DNA of 64,000 bases from Cinnamomum chago (Eukaryota; Streptophyta; Magnoliopsida; Laurales; Lauraceae). This document shows positions 37,404 through 47,788 of the stretch, in pieces. The stretch covers positions 57,197,501-57,261,500 of the forward strand of contig CP142458.1 in NCBI GenBank assembly GCA_038049695.1, read 5' to 3'. The position numbers and the translations under genes are program-made. Within the stretch, counting starts at the first letter, position 1, and every line of letters begins with the position of its first letter. A model generated the notes under the pieces. The model was given only the letters and a program-made list of their open reading frames with translations, made no database searches and was not told where the DNA came from.

Positions 37404-38259
37404 TGAAAGTTGCTACTTACTAGAATGGAATGAGTAAGCTAATCCAAATAACCAATGCACAGTGGAAATAATCAACTAAATAAGATAAAACTAGCAAAAC
37501 TATCTACCAAACAATCACCATAAGAAGGCAGACACAAACTTAACGTGGAAACCCTATCTAGGAAGAAAAATCACGATAAAAAAACCAATCACTATTGAGC
37601 GGTTACAAGATATACTCACAACTCCTTTATCTCAATCAGTAAGTCGACCTAAAGACTATAGTTCTTTTTTCACAACTCCGCGTTGTCATGACTATTTGTC
37701 GCACACCACTCTTTGTGCTTAATCCTCCTTGAATCACCTTGAGAACCAAAATGAACCAGTCTTCTAAAAAAAAAGCCGGAATTCAAACCTTCTAGAGCAG
37801 CCCTTTACAACAATCTCTCTATGATAGTTCTAAAGAAAAACTCTCTCTCTTAGATCTTTCTTGCTCGGAATATTAAGAGAGGTGGTGTGTGTTTTTGCGT
37901 AGAGAGAAACACCCAATTTATAGCCCCAAATTTGTGCAAGAGACTTCTAGTAATGATCCAATCAAAATCTCAATTTGTCTCAAATTCTAACATAGAATTC
38001 GGATCCAACTAAGCAAACCTGTCCATACTCGTTATAGCGAACCTTGTCTCTGGTCCCGGCCTGATTCTGCTTCGCTCTAGCAAAGTTATGTTCGCTATTC
38101 TGGATTTTGGCTTGTAGGCACCAAAACTCTCAGTCTTCGCTTTAGTTCTTCCAGTGACTCAATCATAGTCTATTCTAAAATAAAATAGAAAATTACAACT
38201 CAAATGGACCTAGAGTTTTGTCCAACCCATGAATTACCCAACATAATAAAAACCTAACA
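37404..38259 (-). mobile_element. Copia 5' LTR of the gag-only element
   Basis: The minus-strand LTR is 856 bases, starting tgttaggtttttattatg and ending gcaactttca. It is followed on the minus strand by the primer-binding site. Its right flank begins ggctgaagtaaaatcg, identical to the right flank of the truncated LTR at 41165-41966. Confidence 0.88.
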
Positions 38260-38469
38260 GGCTGAAGTAAAATCGATCACATGTACCTTAAGAAACTTGA
38301 CTATGACAAGTTTTGAAAAAGTTCAGGTTTTTTCGAATGCTCTAAAGGTCATTGATACCATCAACAACAAGTAAGACTGGTCTATCCTTCCAATCGTTAA
38401 CATTCTAGACATTTCTAAGTCCATTCCTTTTGTTAAGTATGCTCATATTCCTAGGACCTCTAATGTGGT
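38260..38469 (+). pseudogene. LINE RNase H C-terminal fragment, copy 1, first half
   Basis: The plus strand reads like FEKVQVFSNALKVIDTINN then FVKYAHIPRTSNVV, the late RNase H region of a LINE (the HIPR-x-x-N motif precedes the AH of the last helix). It continues at 41029 after the solo LTR. A second uninterrupted copy is at 41967-42352. Confidence 0.7.
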
Positions 38470-41028
38470 TGTTGACACCAAAAATGTCACTTCGCATCTT
38501 CAACATCAAGAAACCACACGAAGCCGCATCCTACTACAAAACAGACAATGCTGCTTCAAGCATCAAATCTTGTTAGAATCAAACAAAAAATTCAAGATCC
38601 TTTAAGACAGCCAAAAGAGGGTTCACATGAAGTTTCGGGTCATTCCAACATTATTTGACCCAACTTCACTCTTCCGGTAGTTGAATAGGCGCTCCTGGCG
38701 GTGGCGGTGGCGGTGTCAAAGACATTAAAACTTCGATCAGAGCCTACGGATGGTCTCAAAATACCTCCAAAGGGCTCCATGTCAAATTTCAAGTCAAACC
38801 GACAACGTTTGACTCTCCATCAACCCTTGAGCAGTAAAATGAAGTCTCTCGGCGGCGAGAACCACTGGGACTATTACTCATCAAATGGAACACATGGGTG
38901 GCTTCAACATGCTTCCAAAGGGCTACACGTCAAATTTCAGGTCATTCCGACAACGTTTGACCCGACTTTGATGCTCCTAAACAAAATCAAAGCTACCGGC
39001 GGAGGAGCACATCGGGACCATGACATCCAAATCGAAGCCAACGGATCGTCTCAAAATGACTCCAATAGGCTCCCTGTCAAATTTCAAGTCAATCGAACAT
39101 CCGTTGACCGCACATCAACAAGCGACATCTTCCCCGCAGCAAAATCAAGTCTACTGGCGACGGGACCCCACACAGCTGCAAAACTCAAACGAAAGCCCAT
39201 GGCTGGTCCTATCTACTGCTCAGGAGGCTTCATCTCAAATTTCAGGTTATTCCGACATCATTGACCTAGTTTCGACTCTTGACGAAAAATCGGCTACAAA
39301 GTTTTCGGCTTTTCCAAAAAATAGGAAACTTTGTGCTCCGATTTGCACAGCTTCTCATCAGGATTTCTTTAGGAGAATCAAGCCAATAAATGAGGAGAAA
39401 TGTCAAGAAAAATGCAAGAGAAAACAGCATAAAAAAGACGAAAAAAGGGCCGAGAAACGGCGACCGAAAAGGGGACAATCCCCATGGTCGCCAGTAACCA
39501 CACCCCAGCCCATGGTCGCCGGCGACCATGGAAATCTGGGTCCCCGGATTTGTCGCCGTGTGGCCAGTTTTCCGCCCTCTTCTCATTTCGGGAGTTCCAG
39601 GCCCTGTGGTTTCCTAAAAATTTAATTTTTTATGCTCGAAATCGACTGATCTTCATCAACATCTCAGATCCGCTGTCAAGAGCATGAAATCATCATTGAT
39701 CGCTCCAAGATCGTCAACCGGCTGACCAAGAAAGTACACTTTATGTCCAACCGATCGAGAAATCGACAAGATAGATGTCACCGGCCCGCTGGTATCAACC
39801 AATGTCTGAAGTTGCATCGCCATCCGACATCAAACAACATGCGGATCCATCGGCGGTCATCACAAGAAGAATTCCAAAAGACGCGGCGCGGCCCGCGACT
39901 CTTCAAATGCCTTGGTGACCACTTAATGTCGTTAATGACCCGTTTTATGACAACTTAATACGGTCATTAACTCATTATTTTGGACGGCCCAATCAAAATC
40001 AAGCAAATGGGAGTTACAAATCCAAGTAATCATGGCATTAAAACCATGAAACTCCCCTTATCATGGAGATTAAGGGCGATTAAATGCCCATCATTCTCCA
40101 TCAGCCAATCACAATCCAAGAAAAAGGAGTTACAAAATCAAAGAATTAAAACTTGTAACTCCTCTTATCATGGGCCATCAATCTCATAAATCACCCCATG
40201 GCTACCAAGAGCCTTTAAAAAGGGGTCATTCCAAGAAAAAAGAACCTTCGACCAACCTTGGATCCGTCCAAAAAATTTCAAGAAAAATCCCGAAGAATCT
40301 TCGAAGAAACTCTGCTACTCTGCTGCGGAAGAAACACCACAAGGTGATCGAAGTCCCTTGGTGGGCCACCCCCCCCCCCCAAGGTCTCCTCTCTCCTTTT
40401 ATCCAACATGGCCTAAACGTGGCTCTTTAGCCCGTTTACTCGGTTTTTCATTGGATATAGGACCTCCCCTTGGTCTTTATCCTCTAAGAAACCGAGGTCC
40501 AAGCCAAGCCAAAGAATCAAAGCATCAAGCGTTCTCATCTGAAGGACGATGACAAAGTCCATACATGACTTGCGACCGTCGATCTGAACGAGTCTCCGCA
40601 ATCTCCTAAGAAGTCAGATACATTTTCTCATTTTTCTTTGTATTTTGTATTATTTGTAAAAAGACAAAAATCATATTTCTTGTCTTTCTTCATTGATAAG
40701 ATTTGTAAATCGCCTTCTACGGCACAAAATCGCCTTCTACAGTACAAATCGCCTTTCACGGCAAACAAAATGAAATCGCCTCTCACTGCATTTAAAAAAA
40801 TTGTGTCTCTTTCTTAAAATATATGTGCAATGGAAAGTTATAAAGAAGAATTGATTTCCTTTCTACTTGTGAAGGTGAATCTCCGAATCACCATTTCAAA
40901 TTCCAAGTAGAATGGAAAATCTGGCATACCCGTACAAAAAACGTTGATGACTCGCTTTTCATCCTCCGCCATAGTCCCGACAACCCCAAGGGTGGGAAGG
41001 AGAGGACGAAAGGTCGGAGCCCCCATCA
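38470..41028. mobile_element. 2.56-kb solo LTR with GTGGT target duplication
   Basis: It starts tgttgacaccaaaaatgtc, ends ggagcccccatca, and is flanked by gtggt on both sides (38465-38469 and 41029-41033). The uninterrupted target, aatgtggttgcccaccc, exists 1.1 kb to the right at 42172-42188, which proves the insertion. The left third is made of about five degenerate tandem units of roughly 130-160 bases, each with tcaaatttcaggtcattcc-like sequence. Those units create the long open frame 38701-39264. Near 40700-40770 there are short repeats of aaatcgccttctac. Length and structure fit an LTR of a large Gypsy element of the Tat/Ogre type (inference). Confidence 0.85.
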
Positions 41029-41164
41029 GTGGTTGCCCACCCTATGGATAAATTGAGTTTGTCATCTAGTTTTGATTCTGGTTTGGTTGGGGAGTTCTTA
41101 AGGTGGCTAGAGGGCATCTTGGTTTCTTTGTAGGGCGCCTATTGTGTATCTTCTTCTCTTTTTT
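41029..41164 (+). pseudogene. LINE tail, copy 1, second half
   Basis: It continues the LINE RNase H end after the solo LTR (ggataaattgagtttgtcat, then ggtggctagagggcatcttg). It is nearly identical to 42180-42320. It stops abruptly in a T run at the junction with the truncated Copia LTR. Confidence 0.75.
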
Positions 41165-41966
41165 AATCAACCAAATAAGATAGAATTAACAAAACTATCT
41201 ACCAAACAATCACCACAAGAAGGCAGACACAAACTTAATGTGGAAACGCTATCTAAGGAGAAAAAACACGTAAAAAAAACCAATCACTATTGAGTGGTTA
41301 CAAGATATACTCACAACTCCTTTATCTCAGTCAGTACGTCGACCTAAAGACTATAGTTTTTCTTTCACAACTCCACGTTGTCATGACTATTCGCCGCACA
41401 CCACTCTCTGTGCTTAATCATCCTTGAATCACCTTGAGAACCAAGATGAACCGGTCTTCTACAAAAAAGTCGGGCTTCAAACCTTCTAGAGCAGCCCTTT
41501 AGAACAATCTCTCTATAATAGCTCTAAAGAAAAATTCTCTCTCTTAAATCTTTCTTGCTCATAATATTGAGAGAGGTGGTGTGTGTTTTTGTGTAGAGAG
41601 AAACCCCCAATTTATAGCCCCAAATCTATGCAAGAGACTTCTAGTAATGATCCAATCAGAATATCAATTTGTCTCAAATTCTAACATAGAATTCGGATCC
41701 AACTGAGCAAACCTGTCCATACTCACTATAGCGAATCTTGTCTCTGGTCCCGGCCTGCTTCTGCTTCGCTCTATTAAAGTTATGTTCGCTATAACGAACT
41801 AGCATTCTGGATTTTGGCTTGTAGGCACCAAAACTCTCAGTCTTCACTTCAGTACTTCCAGCGACTCAACCATAGTCTATTCTAAAATAAAATAGAAAAT
41901 TACAACTCAAATGGACCCATAGTTTTGTCCAACTCATGAATTAGCCAACATAATAAAAACCTAACA
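41165..41966 (-). mobile_element. Truncated Copia LTR, duplicated copy
   Basis: It matches 37470-38259 over about 800 bases but lacks the last 60-odd bases of the LTR, with no primer-binding site. Left of it is LINE tail sequence, right of it the same LINE segment that flanks the 37404-38259 LTR. It therefore arose by duplication of the LTR-LINE junction, not by an independent insertion. Confidence 0.88.
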
Positions 41967-42352
41967 GGCTGAAGTAAAATCGATCACATTTACCTTAAGA
42001 AACTTGACTTGGACAAGTTTTGAAAAAGTTGAGGTTTTTTCGGATGCTCTAAAGGTCATTGATACAATCAACAACAAGTAAGACCGGTCTATCCTTCCAA
42101 TCGTTGTTAAAATTCCAGACATTTCTAAGTCCATTCCTTTTGTTAAGTATGCTCATATTCCTAGGACTTCTAATGTGGTTGCCCACCCTTCGGATAAATT
42201 GAGTTTGTCATCTAATTTTGATTCTGGTTGGGTTGGGGAGTTCCTAAGGTGGCTAGAGGGCATCTTGGTTTCTTTGTAGGGCACCCACCTATTGTGTTTC
42301 TTCTTCTCTTTTGTAATTAATACTTTTTTCTATAAAAAAAAGAAGAAAAAAA
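41967..42352 (+). pseudogene. LINE RNase H C-terminus and 3' tail, copy 2
   Basis: The plus strand reads FEKVEVFSDALKVIDTINNK then YAHIPRTSNVVAHPSDKLSL, the end of a LINE RNase H domain, with few breaks. It ends in a T-rich 3' UTR (tttctttgtagggc, then tttgtaattaatac) and an A-rich tail (42331-42352), as expected for the 3' end of a LINE. Together with 30700-32415 it defines one 5'-truncated LINE insertion. Confidence 0.75.
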
Positions 42353-44141
42353 CACTTCCTCCCATGGGGTGCCCAACCAACAAGACAATCCCTTGTTCTC
42401 CAATATTATAAGTCATTGAAGTCTTTTAAAGCCTCAGAATTCTACAAAGGAAATTTTTTGGCAATCTATTGTTAGCTTAGACATCTCCCTCTTTGTAAAA
42501 ACAAGAAGGAGTTATTTCCCCAATTTTCATAAAAATCACAAATAATGTATAAAGGTCTATTTATTTACATTATGATACAAAAAAAAAAATCTAATACATA
42601 TGATTAGAGATACAAATGAATACCTAATTCTTTGACAACCCAGAGGTTCAAACTTAGGAAAAACCAGGTATAAAACCTTATATATTTAGGTTCCGATATG
42701 CGATCAGGTTTGGTTCCGTAATTTGTTTTTGGACCGGAGCCCAGTTCAATTCTTGAACCACGTGGACCCATGTAAATCTTTTTATAAATAAAAAAATTTT
42801 ATGTTCTAGTAAAAATAATAATAAAAGTATGTAGTAGTTATGTTATATGTCACCAGGAAAGTTAAGTTTTTTGTACTGGTTCTAGCCCAAAAGAAAAAAA
42901 AAATATTATGCTTTATGTTTCAATAAAAGAATAAATAAAAACATAACTAAGCAACGGACTTGGTACTCCAACAAGATCCGGTTCAGAAAAATGCGTCATA
43001 GTTCTAAAACAAAAACCATCCATATATGGGTTAATGCTTTTTATCCCAGTTCTAGTATAGAACTAGTCCAGACCCTACCTGTCAGGAACCGGTTTACACC
43101 CATACATATGATTTAAGTCATAAGTAGCTGAAAATGAAGGCCAATGCTGAAATTTGAAAAATGACTACCAAATAGCCATTCCTTTTATGAAAGAATAACT
43201 AAGGTAATTTCTTAATGCTCCTTTTTGTAGATTGACTGTGATCTTCTTCTTTAACTACTTATGGCATAAATTTTATGTACTTCAATGCAAATAAATCGAA
43301 AGATTCTTTAATACTTATTTTTGGAGATTGACTATGATCATCATCTTTAACTACTTATGGCATAAATTTTATGTATTTCAATGCAAATAAATAGGCCCAA
43401 CAAATGCCGGGATATTTTCAACGATGGATTCACTTGAAGTCCTCTCCACAAAAACATATGGGGGTCATTCCCTGGCTTTCATAAAAATCATACAAAATAT
43501 GTAAAAAAAAATGCTGGGACAATTTTGGACTCATTGCAAAATTTGTCGGTGAAAAATGAAAATAACTTTGAAGTGTGAGTGCTTTCGTGGAAACATTTTT
43601 GGTGGTTTCTACTTATATAAGGGAATGCATTTTCTTTTCTTTTTTTTTGAAAATTGTACATAAAGAAATTCAGACTCAAAATGTAGAGAACCATTTTCTA
43701 CAATCTTACACACAAAAAAAAAAAAGTAAAAATAATTTTAGCAAATAAACTATTTTGCTTATCAAATAGTAAAAATGGAATCTCCCAAAAATGAAGTCGT
43801 CAGCTTTATATATATTGCATAAAATAGATTATCAAAAATGATATTATAGAGAATTGTAACATAGAAAAGCCGTTACACACTTCAGCCATTGCTTATTCTT
43901 CCTTTTTTTTTTTTTTTAAGGTTGATTTTAAAGCATCTAAGTTCAAAAGTTTTAATCTTACCATAATAACATATAAAAAGTTCAAATGCTTTCCGAGGGA
44001 ACACCAGCCAACCTAATAGTGGGTAGATTTGATGGTGTCAAAGCATTATAACCGCACTGCCTTTGTACCTAACAATTGCCCCCTAAAATGGTTGAAAATT
44101 AGATAATCCCTACATAGTTTTTCGTATATAAAAGGACACCC
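42353..44141. other. Intergenic with small duplications
   Basis: No gene seen. A 96-bp tandem duplication lies at about 43212-43391 (agattgactgtgatc at 43229, agattgactatgatc at 43325). The stretch 42690-43110 has ggttccg and gaaccggtttacaccc, like one end of a worn non-autonomous hAT element. Confidence 0.45.
43212..43391 (+). repeat. 96-bp tandem duplication
   Basis: Two adjacent copies, each with taactacttatggcataaat followed by tttatgta and tcaatgcaaataaat. Differences are few, so the event is fairly recent. Confidence 0.85.
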
Positions 44142-44540
44142 TAAAATTGGCAATTTTACTCTTAAATCATGCAATATCCTAGATTGTAGGATATTATGCA
44201 CCATGTGATACCGCACTACTATAGGATATCACAGAAGCTCCCTTTCCCACCCAAACCTAGACGCACATATTAACTCCTAATTCAAAACTCTATTTTATTT
44301 TCATCAATAAAACTCTTACAATATTCACCCCCACTTTAGTAAAATGGTTTTAACTGCTGTTCTTTTACTAGTTTTGGTGAAAAGCAACATGTGTTTATTC
44401 TGTCTCCAATAAAAGAAAAGGGTGAGAAAATATGAATTCTATATGATATCCTATAGTCCTAAAATATCGAAGGGTGCATTATCTTATAGCTTTGGGATAT
44501 CGCACGACTTAGAGGTAAAATCATCAATTTGAAAGTATCA
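44142..44540. mobile_element. MITE-like element, about 400 bp
   Basis: The left end (aattggcaattttactctta, then aatcatgcaatatcc) pairs with the inverted right end (aaattgatgattttacctct, then aagtcgtgcgatatcc). The interior holds several aggatat/atatcct palindromes. No clear target duplication was found, so the ends are approximate. Confidence 0.45.
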
Positions 44541-46498
44541 TTTTCCATACAAACAATTCTGCAGGAATTATTCTTGATAATTTTAGGACATATTTCATGA
44601 ATAAGGAGGACCAATCACAGTGGTCCGGCGACCATGGAGCATTTGCTTTGAAACAAAACTGGAAGCAAAAGAGAGAGAGAAAAGGAGTCTCTTTAATACC
44701 TTTTTCCTCTGAGCCTGAAACCAATCTTTTTCCTCCTTAAACAAATAAATACTTACCAAAACAGAGAGAGCTCTGGAGTCTGTGGACTACATGGCCTCTG
44801 GGCTCTGTGTGTTATATTCTCTCCCTCTCTTGTTGTATTAGTAGCAGGGGTTCAGCACATGATGCGGGAGCACGCGCGCGTGTTCGCGCCACAGAAGATG
44901 GAGGTGGGCCCCACAGCACGAAAGGAGAATATCCTCCCTTCGCCTCTCAGGCGTGTCCTCAGGGGGCCGTGCTGTCAGTCCACGTGTCATCGCGGGACTC
45001 CGCTGCAGGACGCGTCATTTTCACAGTGACCTTCGCGAACTGCCCTGAATTGCCAGTGGGGCCCACATGCACGAGATCCAGCCAGTTGGGTGTTGAAACG
45101 TGGCGAGAACGGCTGTTGCCGGGTCAGAACTCAGAAGGCGACTCAGTGGTAAGTAAAAGGAGGAAAAAGATGTGCACAGGACAGGATTCCTCGTGCTTGG
45201 GATTGGCAGAATCAGCAAAATGAAGGGATGGATACCGTACGTGCCATGATAGTGGTCCTTGTGGTCCGCGAGATAAATTGAGGGATCGGGACCAGGACCA
45301 CATCATCGAGCGGCTTGGATTTTCAATAATAGACAACTTTGATCAAGTCAGGGCTGTTTAATCAGGCCTTTGGATGAGGGTCATGAAAGACCTAAATTTC
45401 TGGTTTTGATCCTTCAATCAAAAGGGAATGGGGTTAAAAAAAAAGAAACTCAGTTTCAATTCTGTTCCATACCGGTCTACTTTGACTTGTATCACAGTTA
45501 TCGCTATTTTTTTAATGTTATGTTCAATATTCATATAAGAAAACATGCATAATTTATTTTTTATTTTTATTTTTCTATTTTAAAAATATGAATATATATT
45601 CTTAACTTTTATTATTCCGAGAAAGTTACCACAAAAAAATTCGCCGAAATCTCGAAATACCAAAATATTATATCTTGGATGCTTAGACCAAAATTACAAC
45701 CCAAATAGAATTGACAACTACGATGAGGGCTCTATTCTACCCATCGTGTCAAAAGCCTGCAAAAGGGAGGGCTTCTCTTCTTATTCTAAATCGGAAGTGA
45801 AGGACTCGTTTTTAAAAAATTTGCAACTCTGAGGGCTGAGCTAGGGCTTGACACAATCCAGCCTGGCCCACTGTATATAAATAAATAATATGGAGAGGTA
45901 AAGGTGGAAGGGATATGGCGTCAAATGAGATGTGTGTTGGGTTTATGTCATGTATTTAATGTTTTCCGGAGCAGTCTGTTGAATTGGGTTCAAGGTCATA
46001 GGTATTTTGGTCATTATACCAGGGCTTTTTTTTTTTAGAACAACATGTAATATGTAACCCCATATTCTGAAGAGAGTCAAGATGTGAGTCATTGCTCTTT
46101 TGCTGTGTGCATAAGCGGTTTTGTCGAACCATGTAAAATCCTCTAGTCTTTCTTATGTGGTATGATTGTTCCATCGCAGATTTTATGCTTCCGCACACAT
46201 GCGCACAACAATGTGAATATGGAGAATTAGGGCCCGTTTGGATGTCTACAGAATAAAATATTTATAGATTTAAATATAGCAAGAATAGAATAATATAGAA
46301 TACAATAACGCAACATTATAATAGTATAATATTTTTACTGTTTGGCGATTTTTGAAGAATATTACAGATTTTAAATTGAGTTGTTTGGAAGGTGCTATGA
46401 TTAAAGTAAATTACATTATAAAAATATTTTTTATTAAATATTTTAATTTATATGTAATTTACCACGTCTGAATAAAAAATAATGTAGTAAAATAAAGT
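44541..46498. other. Intergenic with a GC-rich island
   Basis: 44850-45130 is strikingly GC- and CpG-rich (cacgcgcgcgtgttcgcgcc) and contains ccacgtgtc (G-box/ABRE core) and gtggggcccac, a TCP/site-II-like element. It looks like a promoter or first-exon island, but no gene body follows on either strand. The open frame 44807-45223 has no recognisable domain. The rest is AT-rich with nothing identifiable. Confidence 0.4.
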
Positions 46499-47788
46499 CA
46501 GGGGCGGCCCTGGGGACAGCCTACACAGGCGACCGGCTGGGGGCCCCCAAGCAAGGGCGCTAGTGGGGTCAATTGACCCCATTGAGATGTGAAATAATAT
46601 TAAAAAAAAAAAATTATCCCACTCAATTTAAAATTTTGACCCACTGACAGTGGGCCACTGTAGCACTTGGTTAATTTTGAAAAAAGAAATCAATGTTTAG
46701 ATGATAAATGTGTTACAATCAATACTCCAATTCCCCAAAATAAGCTATTCCCACAAATAAAACCCTAATTACTCCCATTTATCTCAGCCACTCAACCTTT
46801 GAAAAGAATAAAAGAAGCAGCAGCAGAAAAGGAAGAAAATCATTCTTGCTGAGCCATAAAAAAAAAGAAAGAAAGAAAGAGGAAGAACCGAAGAAGTCCA
46901 GCAGGCCGGAAGAAGCAGGTCCCTCGGCGTCGTCTCGTTTGCAGCGTGAGCGTCTCCCTCTTTGCAAGTTGCAGCATCTCCCTCTCCACTCAGTGCTCTC
47001 GATCAGTCTCTCGCTTCTCTCTGGTTTCTCTATTGTTTTCTTTCTTTTTAGGTCGGCACCGTCGGCTCTCTCTCTCTCTCCCCTGCCCTCTTTATTCTCA
47101 TTCTACTGTCTCTATTCTATTCACTTTTTACTACTTTTCTATTGTTTAATGCTTCTTTACTCTCTTCAAGACCTCCAACACTCCAACAACAACTTCTTCT
47201 TTCTTTTTTCAACGATGTTGACATCTTGCAAAAGTTGTCTTTAACTTTTTCTTAATTTTTTATTATCTTTTATTTTTATCTTTTGTTTAAGGGATCTTTA
47301 CTCCTCTTCAAGTGGACCAACAGGCAACATCAACTTCTTGTTGCTTTTTTCAATGATGTTGACATTTTGCACAAGTTGTCTCCAAATTTTTTTTAATTTT
47401 TTATTATCGTTTTTGTCTTTTATTAAATACTTTTATCAAACTTTTTTACATTTTTTTGTGTGCAGTGAATGTAATTGCAGTAGTGCCTTGTTGGATCAAG
47501 AGACTAGACTACTACAGTACTGCTTTATCTTGTCCTAACCTCCTAGGTATAGTATTTTAAACAGATCTCAACAATTGATTTTTGCAATTAAATTACTTAA
47601 ATTGCTTAAATTATGGGTGACTGAATTGCTTAATTGCTTTAAATCACTTTAGTCCGATTCTCTTACAAGCTTCTTTGGTATCCTTGCTCAATTGCTTAAA
47701 TTATGAGTGATTGAATAGCTAAACCCACTATTTACATCTTACTTATTAGGTCTAATCATATCATTGTTGCTGAATTTTTACTTACATC

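Larger units (their letters stand above)
32416..38259 (-). mobile_element. Non-autonomous gag-only Copia retrotransposon
   Basis: Right to left: 5' LTR (38259-37404), primer-binding site (37401-37390), gag (37347 to about 35510), a short tail with aggggga purine tracts (33567-33274), and 3' LTR (33273-32416). No integrase, reverse transcriptase or RNase H sequence is present. The internal region is interrupted by a solo LTR (33572-35492) with its own target duplication. The left flank (tcaat) and right flank (ggctg) do not match, so the outer target duplication is lost or the right flank was rearranged. The element lies in a plus-strand LINE between its reverse transcriptase end and its RNase H end. 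Confidence 0.8.

Noticed and set aside
38701-39264. Long plus-strand open frame of 187 codons
   Set aside because: It lies wholly inside the solo LTR with verified target duplications and is built from its tandem units. It has no domain resemblance.
44807-45223. 138-codon open frame in the GC-rich island
   Set aside because: High G+C lowers stop frequency. There is no recognisable motif, and open frames exist on both strands here.
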